Shown in pieces: positions 53,862 through 63,330 of a stretch of DNA of 64,000 nt. The translations under genes were made by a program, and so were the position numbers. The stretch comes from Mangrovivirga cuniculi. Its GTDB lineage: Bacteria > Bacteroidota > Bacteroidia > Cytophagales > Cyclobacteriaceae. The DNA lies in the NCBI RefSeq assembly GCF_005166025.1, contig NZ_CP028923.1, forward strand, positions 3,846,001 through 3,910,000, given 5' to 3'. The notes below the pieces were generated by a model, which was not told where the DNA came from, searched no databases, and saw only the letters and a list, made by a program, of their open reading frames with translations. Positions within the stretch are counted from its first letter, which is position 1; every line of letters starts with the position of its first letter.

Positions 53862-54407
53862 ATGAACAAGCTAACTATTATCTTATTTTTCTTAGCGACT
53901 ATTATGAGTATGGATCTATACTCTCAAAATGTTTGTGGTGCCAAAAACGACCCCGTTTATGCTGCGGATATTATTGTCGGTAGAGCAGAATACGACAAAT
54001 ACTTGTTAGAGGAAAAAGCCCATCAATTCATCGAGTTATATTTTAAAGAAAGAGAGGATGATTTTGTTGTAAGTGATAGTGTGATATTCATACCCTTAAA
54101 GCTTTTCCTATACGAATTAGCCTCACCTGAAAACAGAAAATCGGTGTACGACTCTTTAAGAATACTCGATAGTTATAATTATTTTGAAGATTATAACGAT
54201 CCGTTAATACCTCACGGAAATAAAAAGATAAATCAGGAGAATAATGTGTTGTATTTCTCTAAACCTGAAAACAATAGATTAACAGCGATGGTAAAGGAGA
54301 ATAATGCGGAAACCACCTATTTTCTATTCATATTTGATAAGGAGAAGAACCTTAAAATGGTCAAAAGTGTAAATTCGACTGTTGATTCTAATAGATTTTC
54401 AGAGTAA
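53862..54407 (+). CDS. Hypothetical secreted protein upstream of murI
   Basis: The 181-residue protein begins with a signal peptide (about 1-22, ending MDLYSQ). It is otherwise soluble and acidic, with one Cys soon after the cleavage site (NVCGAKND). No domain recognised. The ATG at 53862 is preferred over a TTG one codon earlier. It lies 30 bases before murI on the same strand and may be co-transcribed with it. Confidence 0.6.
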   Translation: MNKLTIILFFLATIMSMDLYSQNVCGAKNDPVYAADIIVGRAEYDKYLLEEKAHQFIELYFKEREDDFVVSDSVIFIPLKLFLYELASPENRKSVYDSLRILDSYNYFEDYNDPLIPHGNKKINQENNVLYFSKPENNRLTAMVKENNAETTYFLFIFDKEKNLKMVKSVNSTVDSNRFSE

Positions 54408-54437
54408 TTTTTTAATCTTTGTTGCAAATTACTTTCG

Positions 54438-55247
54438 ATGCAAGCAAAACAACCTATTGGTATTTTTGATAGTGGAATTGGCGGGCTTACTGTAGCTCGT
54501 GCAGTAAAAGAACTGCTTCCAAACGAACAAATCATATACTTTGGCGACACCGCACACCTCCCTTATGGCGATAAATCCACTGCTGCTATTCAATCATATT
54601 CTGTAAAAATCAGCCAGTGGCTGTTAGAAAAGAATTGCAAAGTTATTTTGATCGCTTGTAATTCGGCCAGTACAGCTGCCTATGATCTTATTAGGGAATA
54701 CACAGGAAAAAAAGCGAAAGTTTTTGATGTGATAAACCCGGTCATTGATCATTTAAGGGAAAAGTACAGGGACAATAAAGTGGGTTTGATCGGAACATTG
54801 CAGACAGTAAACTCCGGTGTTTACCAGAAAAAAATAGACGATATTAAAGCGAATATTGATTTTTCTTCACTCGCCACTCCTTTATTGGTACCAATGATAG
54901 AAGAAGGTTTTCATAAAAAAGAAATTACTGAGGCGATTATTTCAGAATACCTCGAAAATCCTGTATTAAAAGACATTTCAGCATTAATTCTTGGTTGTAC
55001 GCACTACCCGGTGATCAAAGAAGAAATTCAATCTTTAATCGGTGAATCGACTGATGTTATTGACAGCAGTGTGATCACAGCAAAAGCATTGAGGGGATAT
55101 TTAGAATACAACAATCTTCTAAATGAAAAACCTGAAGGAGAAGATCACTTTTACGTCTCGGATTACACGTCAAATTTTGAATTCAGCACTCGATTTTTCT
55201 TCAAAAAAGAAGTTCATCTTGAAAAATATCCATTATGGGATGATTAG
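54438..55247 (+). CDS. murI: Glutamate racemase
   Basis: The 269-residue enzyme makes D-glutamate for peptidoglycan. It starts with the family signature PIGIFDSGIGGLTVARAV. The two catalytic cysteines are visible in LIACNSASTAAYD near residue 75 and ILGCTHYPVIKEE near residue 185. Asp/Ser in the first motif and YFGDTAHLPYGDKS complete the active site. Length is normal. It precedes the nuo genes by 132 bases. Confidence 0.95.
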   Translation: MQAKQPIGIFDSGIGGLTVARAVKELLPNEQIIYFGDTAHLPYGDKSTAAIQSYSVKISQWLLEKNCKVILIACNSASTAAYDLIREYTGKKAKVFDVINPVIDHLREKYRDNKVGLIGTLQTVNSGVYQKKIDDIKANIDFSSLATPLLVPMIEEGFHKKEITEAIISEYLENPVLKDISALILGCTHYPVIKEEIQSLIGESTDVIDSSVITAKALRGYLEYNNLLNEKPEGEDHFYVSDYTSNFEFSTRFFFKKEVHLEKYPLWDD

Positions 55248-55379
55248 GTCTTCTGTTTATTGTCATTTAAGCAATTCAGTATTACATTCGTATTAGAATT
55301 CAGTTAACAAATAAGCCCCCGAACAGTTAATTGAAACATTAAATAAAAGTTAAACGCCTAAACCTATTTTTACGGCGAT

Positions 55380-56477
55380 ATGATAAGCTTTTTATTCTTT
55401 TTAGGTTTTCTGGTTTTTTATGGTCTGATAGCTATTTATGCAGAACGTAAGATCAGTGCTTTTATTCAGGATCGATATGGTCCGATGGAAGTTGGCTATA
55501 AAGGTCTTTTACAAACTTTTGCAGATATTTTAAAATTGCTTCAAAAGGAACATATCTTCACTTTTGCTGCTGATAAACCATTATTTGCTATAGCACCTAC
55601 GATTATCTTCGTAGCCATGTTTGCTGCATTTGCAGTTATTCCTTTGAGTGTAAACATCACTGGTTCGGCGGTAGCTACGGGAGTTTATTATGCGCTTGCC
55701 ATCGTATCACTTGATATTTTAGGGATTTTAATGGCTGGCTGGGGCTCAAATAATAAATATGCGATTATAGGTGCTTATCGTTCAGTTGCGCAGATCGTTT
55801 CTTATGAAATCCCACTGGGATTAGCAGTTCTTGGAGTAATAATGATGAGTGGAACGTTAGATCTTCAGGAAATAAGCCTTCAACAAAGCATATTTTATGA
55901 AGGAGCCACTAAAAATGCAGAAAGCTATCTATTTGGGCTTAAGTTTTTAGGTATTAATGTTGGTAAATATGGCGGAATTTTATCCTGGAACATTTTCAGA
56001 ATGCCTCCTCTCATTATTGGTTTTGTAATCTTCTTCATAACCTCCCTGGCGGAAAGTAACCGGGCTCCTTTTGATTTACCAGAGGCAGAATCTGAACTTA
56101 TAGCAGGATTTCACACAGAGTATTCAGGTTTTAGATTTGCCGTTATCATGCTGGCGGAATATGGAGTAATGTTGTTAACGTCATTCCTGGCTGTGGTTTT
56201 ATTTCTTGGAAGCTGGAGTACACCATTACCAAATATTGGAGCACTGAAACTGGCAGACTGGACATCAGGCACACCCGGTTCAATATCTGCTGACCTGTGG
56301 GGTATTTTCTGGCTATGCCTGAAAGCGATGACACTTGTATTGGTTCAGATATGGATCAGATGGACTTTCCCACGCCTGAGAGTGGACCAGCTGATGAATT
56401 TAGGCTGGAAATATCTTACTCCTGCAGCTTTGATTATTATATTTATTGTCGGACTTTGGAAATTGGCATTATTGTGA
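55380..56477 (+). CDS. nuoH: NADH-quinone oxidoreductase subunit H
   Basis: The 365-residue membrane subunit of complex I lies at the quinone-chamber junction. Family blocks include YAERKISAFIQDRYGPMEVGYKGLLQ at the N-terminus (two contiguous parts), AYRSVAQIVSYEIPLGL near residue 135, ESNRAPFDLPEAESELIAGF near residue 225 and a C-terminal RWTFPRLRVDQLMNLGWK. It has about eight membrane helices. It starts the local nuo run; subunits A-G are not in the window. Its TGA overlaps the nuoI ATG by one base. Confidence 0.95.
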   Translation: MISFLFFLGFLVFYGLIAIYAERKISAFIQDRYGPMEVGYKGLLQTFADILKLLQKEHIFTFAADKPLFAIAPTIIFVAMFAAFAVIPLSVNITGSAVATGVYYALAIVSLDILGILMAGWGSNNKYAIIGAYRSVAQIVSYEIPLGLAVLGVIMMSGTLDLQEISLQQSIFYEGATKNAESYLFGLKFLGINVGKYGGILSWNIFRMPPLIIGFVIFFITSLAESNRAPFDLPEAESELIAGFHTEYSGFRFAVIMLAEYGVMLLTSFLAVVLFLGSWSTPLPNIGALKLADWTSGTPGSISADLWGIFWLCLKAMTLVLVQIWIRWTFPRLRVDQLMNLGWKYLTPAALIIIFIVGLWKLALL

Positions 56478-57208
56478 TGAAAAGAAAAGGAGCAAATAAT
56501 ACATATTTTGGAAATATAACCGAGGCTTTTGATACCCTGATTTCAGGATTAAAAACAACCTGGAAGCACATTCCTCTTGCCAGAAAAAAACGCAGCGCAA
56601 AAAACGTTGACAGCGATAAATATTTCGAAAAACAAGAAGGGTTATTTACTGTGCAGTATCCCCGGTTTGAAATGCCTGTTCCGGAGAAAGGAAGATATCA
56701 GCTTCACAACGAAATAGAAGATTGTATTGTATGTGACAAGTGTGCTAAAGTTTGCCCGGTAGATTGCATTGATATAGAGCCTGTTAAAGCTACTGAGGAG
56801 ATTGGTAAAACATCAGATGGTACTCCAAAACGAATCCATGCAGCCAAGTTTGATATTGACATGGCTAAATGCTGTTTTTGTGGATTATGTACTACTGTTT
56901 GCCCTACGGAGTGCCTGACTATGTCCCAGGACTATGATTATAGCACCTTTGACATTACAGATCATAATTTCCCTTTCAGTAAAATGACTGAAAAAGAAAT
57001 TAGTGACGCCAGGGCTGATCTGGAAAAAGCAATGGAGGAGAAGGCGGCAAAGGCCAGGAAAAAAGCTGAAAACAGGGCTACATCAGAAAGCAGTGAAAAG
57101 TCTTCAGAAGCGGCTAAACCTAAAGCGGCTAAACCAAAATTTAAACCGCGACCGATGAAGAAAAAGATAGATAGTGATACGGATGATAATAAAAAAGACG
57201 ACAACTAA
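56477..57208 (+). CDS. nuoI: NADH-quinone oxidoreductase subunit I (2 x 4Fe-4S) with long C-terminal tail
   Basis: The 243-residue subunit carries the two ferredoxin motifs for clusters N6a and N6b, CIVCDKCAKVCPVDC (about 86-100) and CCFCGLCTTVCPTEC (about 136-150). I chose the ATG at 56477 because an earlier in-frame start lies inside nuoH. The C-terminus beyond about residue 180 is an extra Lys/Ala/Glu/Pro-rich tail (KAAKARKKAENRATSE, PKAAKPKFKPRP), longer than usual for NuoI. It overlaps nuoJ by one base (TAATG). Confidence 0.94.
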   Translation: MKRKGANNTYFGNITEAFDTLISGLKTTWKHIPLARKKRSAKNVDSDKYFEKQEGLFTVQYPRFEMPVPEKGRYQLHNEIEDCIVCDKCAKVCPVDCIDIEPVKATEEIGKTSDGTPKRIHAAKFDIDMAKCCFCGLCTTVCPTECLTMSQDYDYSTFDITDHNFPFSKMTEKEISDARADLEKAMEEKAAKARKKAENRATSESSEKSSEAAKPKAAKPKFKPRPMKKKIDSDTDDNKKDDN

Positions 57209-57732
57209 TGCCTGACGCAGGAACTATATCGGTTTACTCTTTCGCAGTCATTACTGTAATTAGTGCCTTGTTCGTACTGATTACCAGGCATATTTTACAT
57301 GCTGCCTTCGGGCTGCTGGTATGCCTTTTGGGTATATCCGGCCTATACCTTCTGGCAGGAGCTGAATTTTTAGGGGTTACCCAATTGTTGGTATATGCAG
57401 GTGGTATACTTGTTTTAATAATCTTTGGTATTATGCTTACCAACAGGGCCGATGGAAAAACGATTAAAGCAGGTAATCATCGTGTCATCCCCGGAATACT
57501 TGCCGGAGTGGCAATTTTTCTACTTTTCACACAGATCTATTCTCAAAGTAGTTTTCGTGATTCTCTTAGGAGCACAGAAAATAATATCCCCTTAATGGGA
57601 CACCCAATAGAATCACTTGGAGTTGAGATCATGACGAGATACTTACTTCCATTTGAATTAATAGCAGTTATCCTGTTGGTGATACTCATCGGTTCATTAT
57701 TTATATCGAAAAAAGAAAATGACACAAATTGA
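57208..57732 (+). CDS. nuoJ: NADH-quinone oxidoreductase subunit J
   Basis: The 174-residue membrane subunit has five helices and the family block LAGAEFLGVTQLLVYAGGILVL near residue 50, which includes the helix-3 region needed for proton-pump coupling. It overlaps nuoI by one base and nuoK by 14 bases. Confidence 0.94.
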   Translation: MPDAGTISVYSFAVITVISALFVLITRHILHAAFGLLVCLLGISGLYLLAGAEFLGVTQLLVYAGGILVLIIFGIMLTNRADGKTIKAGNHRVIPGILAGVAIFLLFTQIYSQSSFRDSLRSTENNIPLMGHPIESLGVEIMTRYLLPFELIAVILLVILIGSLFISKKENDTN

Positions 57733-58024
57733 ATTGTATTTTCTAATCAGTATTATTCTGTTTTGCATCGGAATCATGATCGTTTTGATTAAGAAAAACG
57801 GCATTATGATTCTTATGGGAATAGAACTTATGCTAAATGCGGCAAATATAAATTTCGTTGCTTTCGCGATGAAATCACCGGAGGCTATTCATGGAATTAT
57901 GTTCAGTTTATTTTTAATAGTAATGGCTGCTGCAGAAGCTGCGGTAGCTCTGGCTATAATCCTCAGAGTCTACCGATTTTACAAAACTACTGACGTGGAC
58001 GAAATCGCTGATTTAAAAGGCTGA
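57719..58024 (+). CDS. nuoK: NADH-quinone oxidoreductase subunit K
   Basis: The 101-residue three-helix membrane subunit has conserved Glu residues in MGIELMLNAANINFVAF and in AAAEAAVALAIILRVYR, as required for proton translocation. It overlaps nuoJ by 14 bases and precedes nuoL by 3. Confidence 0.95.
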   Translation: MTQIELYFLISIILFCIGIMIVLIKKNGIMILMGIELMLNAANINFVAFAMKSPEAIHGIMFSLFLIVMAAAEAAVALAIILRVYRFYKTTDVDEIADLKG

Positions 58025-58027
58025 TAA

Positions 58028-60052
58028 ATGAAGCACAACGATTTTATCATAATTATTTTAATCTTATGCGGTTGGCTAATTCCTCTCTTATGTGGAATAT
58101 CAGGCATATTTTTAAAGAACCGTAAAAATTCAGGTCTCCTCGTTTCTGGTGCACTTGCATTGAGCACCCTTGTGCATTCAATTATATTGTTCTTTTTATA
58201 CGAAGGCAATGAAATTATAGCCGGACTGCCATGGATCAAAATTGGCAATCTCGACATATCACTGGGCATTTGGGCTAACGATGCATCAATCAGTATGGCA
58301 TTATTGGTTTCTTTCATTGCCACCCTGGTCTCATTTTTTTCCAGGAAATACATGGAAGATGAGCCGAGAATTCATCATTATTTCGCATTCCTTGGATTCT
58401 TCACTTTTGCCATGATTGGCATTGTCTGGAGTGAAAATTTATTCCTGATGTTCGTTTTCTGGGAACTTGTCGGATTAGCCTCCTACCTTTTAATTGGCTT
58501 CTGGTACACAAAGCCCAGTGCTGCAAAAGCAGGCCTTAAAGCTTTTGTAATGAACAGAATAGGAGACTTTGGGTTTCTGGCTGGAATGGGAATATTGTTT
58601 GCATTGTTTCACAATCTCTCGATTACAGAACTGTCTGTAGAATACCTGAACACCTCTCCGGATAATGAAAACATATTCTGGATCATTTTAGCGGGTCTTG
58701 GAATCTTTATGGGAGCAATGGGAAAATCTGCCCAATTTCCACTACAGGTCTGGTTGCCAGATGCCATGGAAGGCCCCACACCTGCTTCCGCTTTAATACA
58801 TGCAGCAACTATGGTAGCAGCCGGTGTTTACATGCTATCCAGAACAGTATTTTTATATATCGGATGGGTAAGTGACTTCATCGTTATAATCGGAACAATT
58901 ACTGCTTTGATCGCTGCATTTTCTGCAATCAAACAAAATGACATAAAAAAAGTACTGGCATTTTCAACTATCTCCCAATTGGGATATATGATCGTAGCTG
59001 CTGGAACTGGTTCAGCAGGAGCTGCCATGTTTCACTTATTTACACATGCATTTTTCAAAGCAGGTCTATTCCTCGGAGCCGGTGCAATAATTTATTATAT
59101 GCATCAAAGGGAGCATTCGGAAACTGATCTTCCTAAATATTTCGATGCCCAGGATATGCGGTTTATGGGTGGATTAAGAAAAATAAATCTGATATTATTT
59201 ATTGGATATACCATTATGACCGCTTCCTTATGTGCCATCCCTTTTAGTTCCGGGTTTTTATCTAAAGAAAGTGTGATCAAGCATGCTCTTATATATGCTC
59301 AGCAAGGTGATTTCAGGTTTCTGGTACCTGTATTACTACTAATAACATCAGGACTGACAGCCTTTTACATGGGAAGGCAATGGTATTTAGTTTTTATGGG
59401 GAAAAGCCGACTTAAGAACAATGAGTCTTTCAAGTTGCCAGCACTCAACACGAATACTAACAAACAGTTAGTTATTCCTGTCGCAATATTGGCTCTGCTT
59501 TCACTGTGGATACCTTTTTCGCTTAATCCTTTTCATGCAAATGAAATTAGTTTATTTAGTTCACTAACCTCTTATCCTCAAAACATTGAATATTCAGCAC
59601 CGATATGGTTGCCTGCAACTGCGGTAATTCTTACAGTTATCGGTTTATCTGCTGCAATATTTGGATTGACCAGAAGAAGAATAAGTTATGCTTCTCCTAC
59701 TTTTACTTCGAAAACACCATTTTTGAAGTTAAGCAGGGAGCAATTATATTTCAATGATTTTTACAACCTTACCATAGTTCCGGCAACGATTAAATTAGGA
59801 AGCTTTTTAGAAAAAGTCGATCTGAAAGTAATTGATGGAATTCTACATGCCATTACAATAGGAACAGTGATTATTGGTCAGATCACAAAGGTCGTAGAAA
59901 AATATTTTGTTGATGGATTGGTCAGAATGGTGGTTTATATCAGTGGAACTACTGGTAAAATAACCAGGCAAATGCAAGGTGGTAGAATACAACTCTATAT
60001 CTTGTATGCTGTGATCTCTATTGTATTTTTAATGTTAATGTTTTACCGCTAA
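58028..60052 (+). CDS. nuoL: NADH-quinone oxidoreductase subunit L (antiporter-like)
   Basis: The 674-residue antiporter-like subunit has about 16 helices. Typical blocks are FWELVGLASYLLIGFWY near residue 143, GKSAQFPLQVWLPDAMEGPTP near residue 230, ALIHAATMVAAGVY near 258, and KQNDIKKVLAFSTISQLGYM near 300. The C-terminal amphipathic lateral helix and last anchor are present. It forms the distal proton channel. It lies between nuoK and nuoM in a tight run. Confidence 0.95.
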   Translation: MKHNDFIIIILILCGWLIPLLCGISGIFLKNRKNSGLLVSGALALSTLVHSIILFFLYEGNEIIAGLPWIKIGNLDISLGIWANDASISMALLVSFIATLVSFFSRKYMEDEPRIHHYFAFLGFFTFAMIGIVWSENLFLMFVFWELVGLASYLLIGFWYTKPSAAKAGLKAFVMNRIGDFGFLAGMGILFALFHNLSITELSVEYLNTSPDNENIFWIILAGLGIFMGAMGKSAQFPLQVWLPDAMEGPTPASALIHAATMVAAGVYMLSRTVFLYIGWVSDFIVIIGTITALIAAFSAIKQNDIKKVLAFSTISQLGYMIVAAGTGSAGAAMFHLFTHAFFKAGLFLGAGAIIYYMHQREHSETDLPKYFDAQDMRFMGGLRKINLILFIGYTIMTASLCAIPFSSGFLSKESVIKHALIYAQQGDFRFLVPVLLLITSGLTAFYMGRQWYLVFMGKSRLKNNESFKLPALNTNTNKQLVIPVAILALLSLWIPFSLNPFHANEISLFSSLTSYPQNIEYSAPIWLPATAVILTVIGLSAAIFGLTRRRISYASPTFTSKTPFLKLSREQLYFNDFYNLTIVPATIKLGSFLEKVDLKVIDGILHAITIGTVIIGQITKVVEKYFVDGLVRMVVYISGTTGKITRQMQGGRIQLYILYAVISIVFLMLMFYR

Positions 60053-60064
60053 ATACATTACCGA

Positions 60065-61789
60065 ATGGATATCGGATTTATAAGTTTGATAATTTTTCTT
60101 CCCCTGGCGGGAATTCCGATAATATTACTACTGCCCGACAGAAGTGGGTATATTATGAGGCGATTAGTGACCGGGATCTTCGGAATTGAAATCCTTTTAT
60201 CACTCATTGCTTTTTATGCTTTCAATCCGGTTGGAGATGTCAATACTCCTAATATGATTTACGACTGGATGAGCCTGTCCTTTTATGATGAATTACCATG
60301 GATAAGCATGGATCTGGGAATGTTAGGCGAACTAAACATTAGTTATAGCCTTGGAATTGATGGATTGAGTATATGGTTAATCATTCTCACATCATTCATT
60401 ATGCTGGTAGCAACATTAGCCAGTCACACGATAAAGGTCAAACTAAAAGGATATTATGTCCTTTTATTACTCCTGGGCACCACGATATTCGGTTGCTTTG
60501 CAGCAATGGACCTCTTTCTTTTCTTTTTGTTTTTTGAGTTCATGCTGTTGCCAATGTATTTTCTCATTGGTTTATGGGGAGGACCAAGAAAAGAATATGC
60601 TGCCATCAAATTTTTCCTATATACACTCGCCGGTAGTATGATGATTCTGGTCGTAATGATTGGTTTATATGTTTCTGCCATAGACCCAATTGCTACCGGG
60701 GAAAAAGCAGGCCTGATAGATATTCAACAGCCGCTGACAGAACAAGTGGAAGTTGTTCAATCTGAACTTGCTCAGGGAAATATAGAAGAACAATACTGGG
60801 TCAGGACTTTCAAGTGGGCTTACCTGACTGATACAGGGAATTATCTTCCTAACAGCATTTTCTCTTCAAACGACTTTAAAATTTGGGGTGAATCTGCACG
60901 TAGCCTGGCTTTCCTGGCCTTATTTATCGGATTTCTGATAAAATTACCTGGTGTACCATTTCATACCTGGCTTCCAGATGCTCACGTTGAGGCCCCCACT
61001 CCTATTTCTGTAGTGTTAGCTGCACTATTACTTAAAGTCGGAGGGTATGGTATTCTCAGAATGGCCTATTCTATTTTTCCGGAAGGAGCAATTCAATATG
61101 GTTACCTTATTGGAATACTTGGAGTAATCTCCATAATTTACGCGGCGTTGGTGGCCCTTGCTTCAAAGGATCTTAAAAAAATGATTGCTTACAGTTCGGT
61201 AAGTCATATGGGGTTCTTCCTTTTAGGTATTGCTTCATTAACCAATGAAGGATTTATGGGGGCAAACTTCCAGTTATTCAGTCATGGGCTAATCTCAGCT
61301 ATGCTTTTCCTGATAGCGGGAGTTGTTTATTCAAGAACCCATGACCGAACGATTAATCATTATGGCGGTCTGGCTAAGAAAATGCCAAAATATACATTTT
61401 TTGTGGTCATTGCCTTTTTTGCATCATTAGGCTTACCCGGATTTTCAGGGTTTATCGCAGAAATTTTTGTTTTCCTTGGAGGATTTTCATCATCAACCGA
61501 GAACGGGATTTTACCAAGATCTTTAGTAATAATCGCAGCCATCGGATTGATATTAACAGCAGGATATTATTTATGGACTTTACAAAGAATGTTCTTTGGT
61601 AAGTTTTATTACAGAGAAAAGGAAAAAGAACGCTCTTTGGTGGATCTTGAACCAGTGGACTATTTAATGTTCACACCACTGGCCATTGCCATTTTATTTT
61701 TCGGGCTGTTCCCCCAGATTTTTATAGATGGTGTAGCTCCAACTGTTGAAGGGCTGATCAATCACATCATGTCAAGTACTACTAAATGA
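60065..61789 (+). CDS. nuoM: NADH-quinone oxidoreductase subunit M (antiporter-like)
   Basis: The 574-residue membrane subunit has the family blocks FFEFMLLPMYFLIGLWGG near residue 155, IKLPGVPFHTWLPDAHVEAP near 300, and KMIAYSSVSHMGFFLLGIA near 380, carrying the conserved Glu, Lys and His of the proton path. An insert of about 60 residues (about 210-270, including EQVEVVQSELAQGNIEE) lies between two helices. It overlaps nuoN by four bases. Confidence 0.95.
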   Translation: MDIGFISLIIFLPLAGIPIILLLPDRSGYIMRRLVTGIFGIEILLSLIAFYAFNPVGDVNTPNMIYDWMSLSFYDELPWISMDLGMLGELNISYSLGIDGLSIWLIILTSFIMLVATLASHTIKVKLKGYYVLLLLLGTTIFGCFAAMDLFLFFLFFEFMLLPMYFLIGLWGGPRKEYAAIKFFLYTLAGSMMILVVMIGLYVSAIDPIATGEKAGLIDIQQPLTEQVEVVQSELAQGNIEEQYWVRTFKWAYLTDTGNYLPNSIFSSNDFKIWGESARSLAFLALFIGFLIKLPGVPFHTWLPDAHVEAPTPISVVLAALLLKVGGYGILRMAYSIFPEGAIQYGYLIGILGVISIIYAALVALASKDLKKMIAYSSVSHMGFFLLGIASLTNEGFMGANFQLFSHGLISAMLFLIAGVVYSRTHDRTINHYGGLAKKMPKYTFFVVIAFFASLGLPGFSGFIAEIFVFLGGFSSSTENGILPRSLVIIAAIGLILTAGYYLWTLQRMFFGKFYYREKEKERSLVDLEPVDYLMFTPLAIAILFFGLFPQIFIDGVAPTVEGLINHIMSSTTK

Positions 61790-63318
61790 TGAGTATGATT
61801 TTAGCTGCAGACATATCAGGTTATATAGATGAAATCATCAGGTCGTTACCTTTACTGACGACTGAATACACCCTTGTATTATCAATTGTTGCCATAATAA
61901 TGATGGACCTCCTATTTGGGAAACAAAATCCTCAACTATTATATATGGCAGCGACAACAGGGTTATTAGTAGCCTTGATTGCCTCAATAAATGACTGGAA
62001 TACCGTTGAAGGTCCTCAGAATATCTTCGAAAATATGATAAGGGTGAACAGACTTAGCCTTTTTCTTTCGATATTATTAATCATTGCCACCTTACTAACT
62101 ATTCTGATCACTTCATTTGAAAAACCATTTAAAGAAGAAAAAAAGGGTGAAGGAGAATATTTTTCATTATTGACCCTTATCACCCTGGGATCCATTCTGA
62201 TGGTAAAAGCAAATCATTTCTTAATGTTTTTCCTTGCTATTGAAACAGTCAGTATGGGTTCTTACCTGATCGCAGGATTCAGATTTGATAAAAAAGGATC
62301 TGAAGGAGCAATGAAATACGTATTATTCGGAGCTTTTGCTTCTGCGATAATGCTGTATGGAATCAGCTTACTTTATGGGTACACGAATAGCTTCGGCTTT
62401 ATTGATCTGACAGAAATAGCTGCTCAGGGCAGGCAAATTGACTTTGGACTGGGTTTCGCCTTGATAATGATTATTTCAGGCCTGTTCTTTAAAATATCTA
62501 TTTTCCCATTTCATGTATGGGTGCCTGATGTTTATAAGGCTGCACCGACAAGTATTACCGCCTTCTTTTCGATAGTTCCAAAAATCGCGGGATTAATGAT
62601 GATGTTCAACATTGTTAATCGGATGGGAATAAATGATCTTGAAATATCATCGATTTCCCTTCACCTTGATGAAATGCTTGGGATCGCTGCAATATTTACC
62701 TTGATTGTATCTAATTTTTCAGCTATCTGGCAAAAAAGTGGCAAACGAATGATGGCTTATTCAAGCATCAGTCATGCCGGTTTTATGATGATAGCTATAT
62801 TATCCCTGACAGAAATGGGACTCTATGCCCTGTTATTCTATATTTTTGTTTACATACTGATGAATTACGGGGTGTTCTTTATCCTGATAAAGTTGGAAAA
62901 TGCCACGGGTTCTGATGAAATCAAAGACTTTAAAGGAATGGGAAAAGCAGCTCCTGTAGCGTCAACTGCTTTAGTGATTTTAATGATCTCACTGACCGGC
63001 CTGCCACCTACTGCAGGTTTTACTGCTAAATTCATCCTGTTTACCACAGTATGGGAGAATTTTGAATTATCTGGACAGTATATATATTTGTTTTTATTGT
63101 TAATCGGCCTGGGAATTTCAGTGGTAGCCTTGTTCTATTATTTAAGGATCCCGTATTTTATGTATTTCAAAGAATCTGAAGATAAAAGGGAGCCGGTGAC
63201 TTTTAATTTATTTGAATTAATATTTCTGTTATTTCTTACAACGCCAATTTTTCTACTATTCTTCCAACCTGATTGGTTGTTCGACGTAATTAATAGTATT
63301 AATTTTGCATCCAATTAA
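61786..63318 (+). CDS. nuoN: NADH-quinone oxidoreductase subunit N (antiporter-like)
   Basis: The 510-residue membrane subunit has about 14 helices and the blocks FFLAIETVSMGSYLIAGFR near residue 147, FKISIFPFHVWVPDVYKAAP near 230, and KRMMAYSSISHAGFMMIAIL near 320. The start overlaps nuoM by four bases (ATGA). It ends the local nuo run; a purF-like gene starts 12 bases later. Confidence 0.94.
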   Translation: MMSMILAADISGYIDEIIRSLPLLTTEYTLVLSIVAIIMMDLLFGKQNPQLLYMAATTGLLVALIASINDWNTVEGPQNIFENMIRVNRLSLFLSILLIIATLLTILITSFEKPFKEEKKGEGEYFSLLTLITLGSILMVKANHFLMFFLAIETVSMGSYLIAGFRFDKKGSEGAMKYVLFGAFASAIMLYGISLLYGYTNSFGFIDLTEIAAQGRQIDFGLGFALIMIISGLFFKISIFPFHVWVPDVYKAAPTSITAFFSIVPKIAGLMMMFNIVNRMGINDLEISSISLHLDEMLGIAAIFTLIVSNFSAIWQKSGKRMMAYSSISHAGFMMIAILSLTEMGLYALLFYIFVYILMNYGVFFILIKLENATGSDEIKDFKGMGKAAPVASTALVILMISLTGLPPTAGFTAKFILFTTVWENFELSGQYIYLFLLLIGLGISVVALFYYLRIPYFMYFKESEDKREPVTFNLFELIFLLFLTTPIFLLFFQPDWLFDVINSINFASN

Positions 63319-63330
63319 GAAGGGGACCGA

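Noticed and set aside
55364-55372. TATTTTTA as the nuoH promoter
   Set aside because: Seven of eight to the -7 consensus, but it lies eight bases from the start codon and has no -33 partner; too weak to list.
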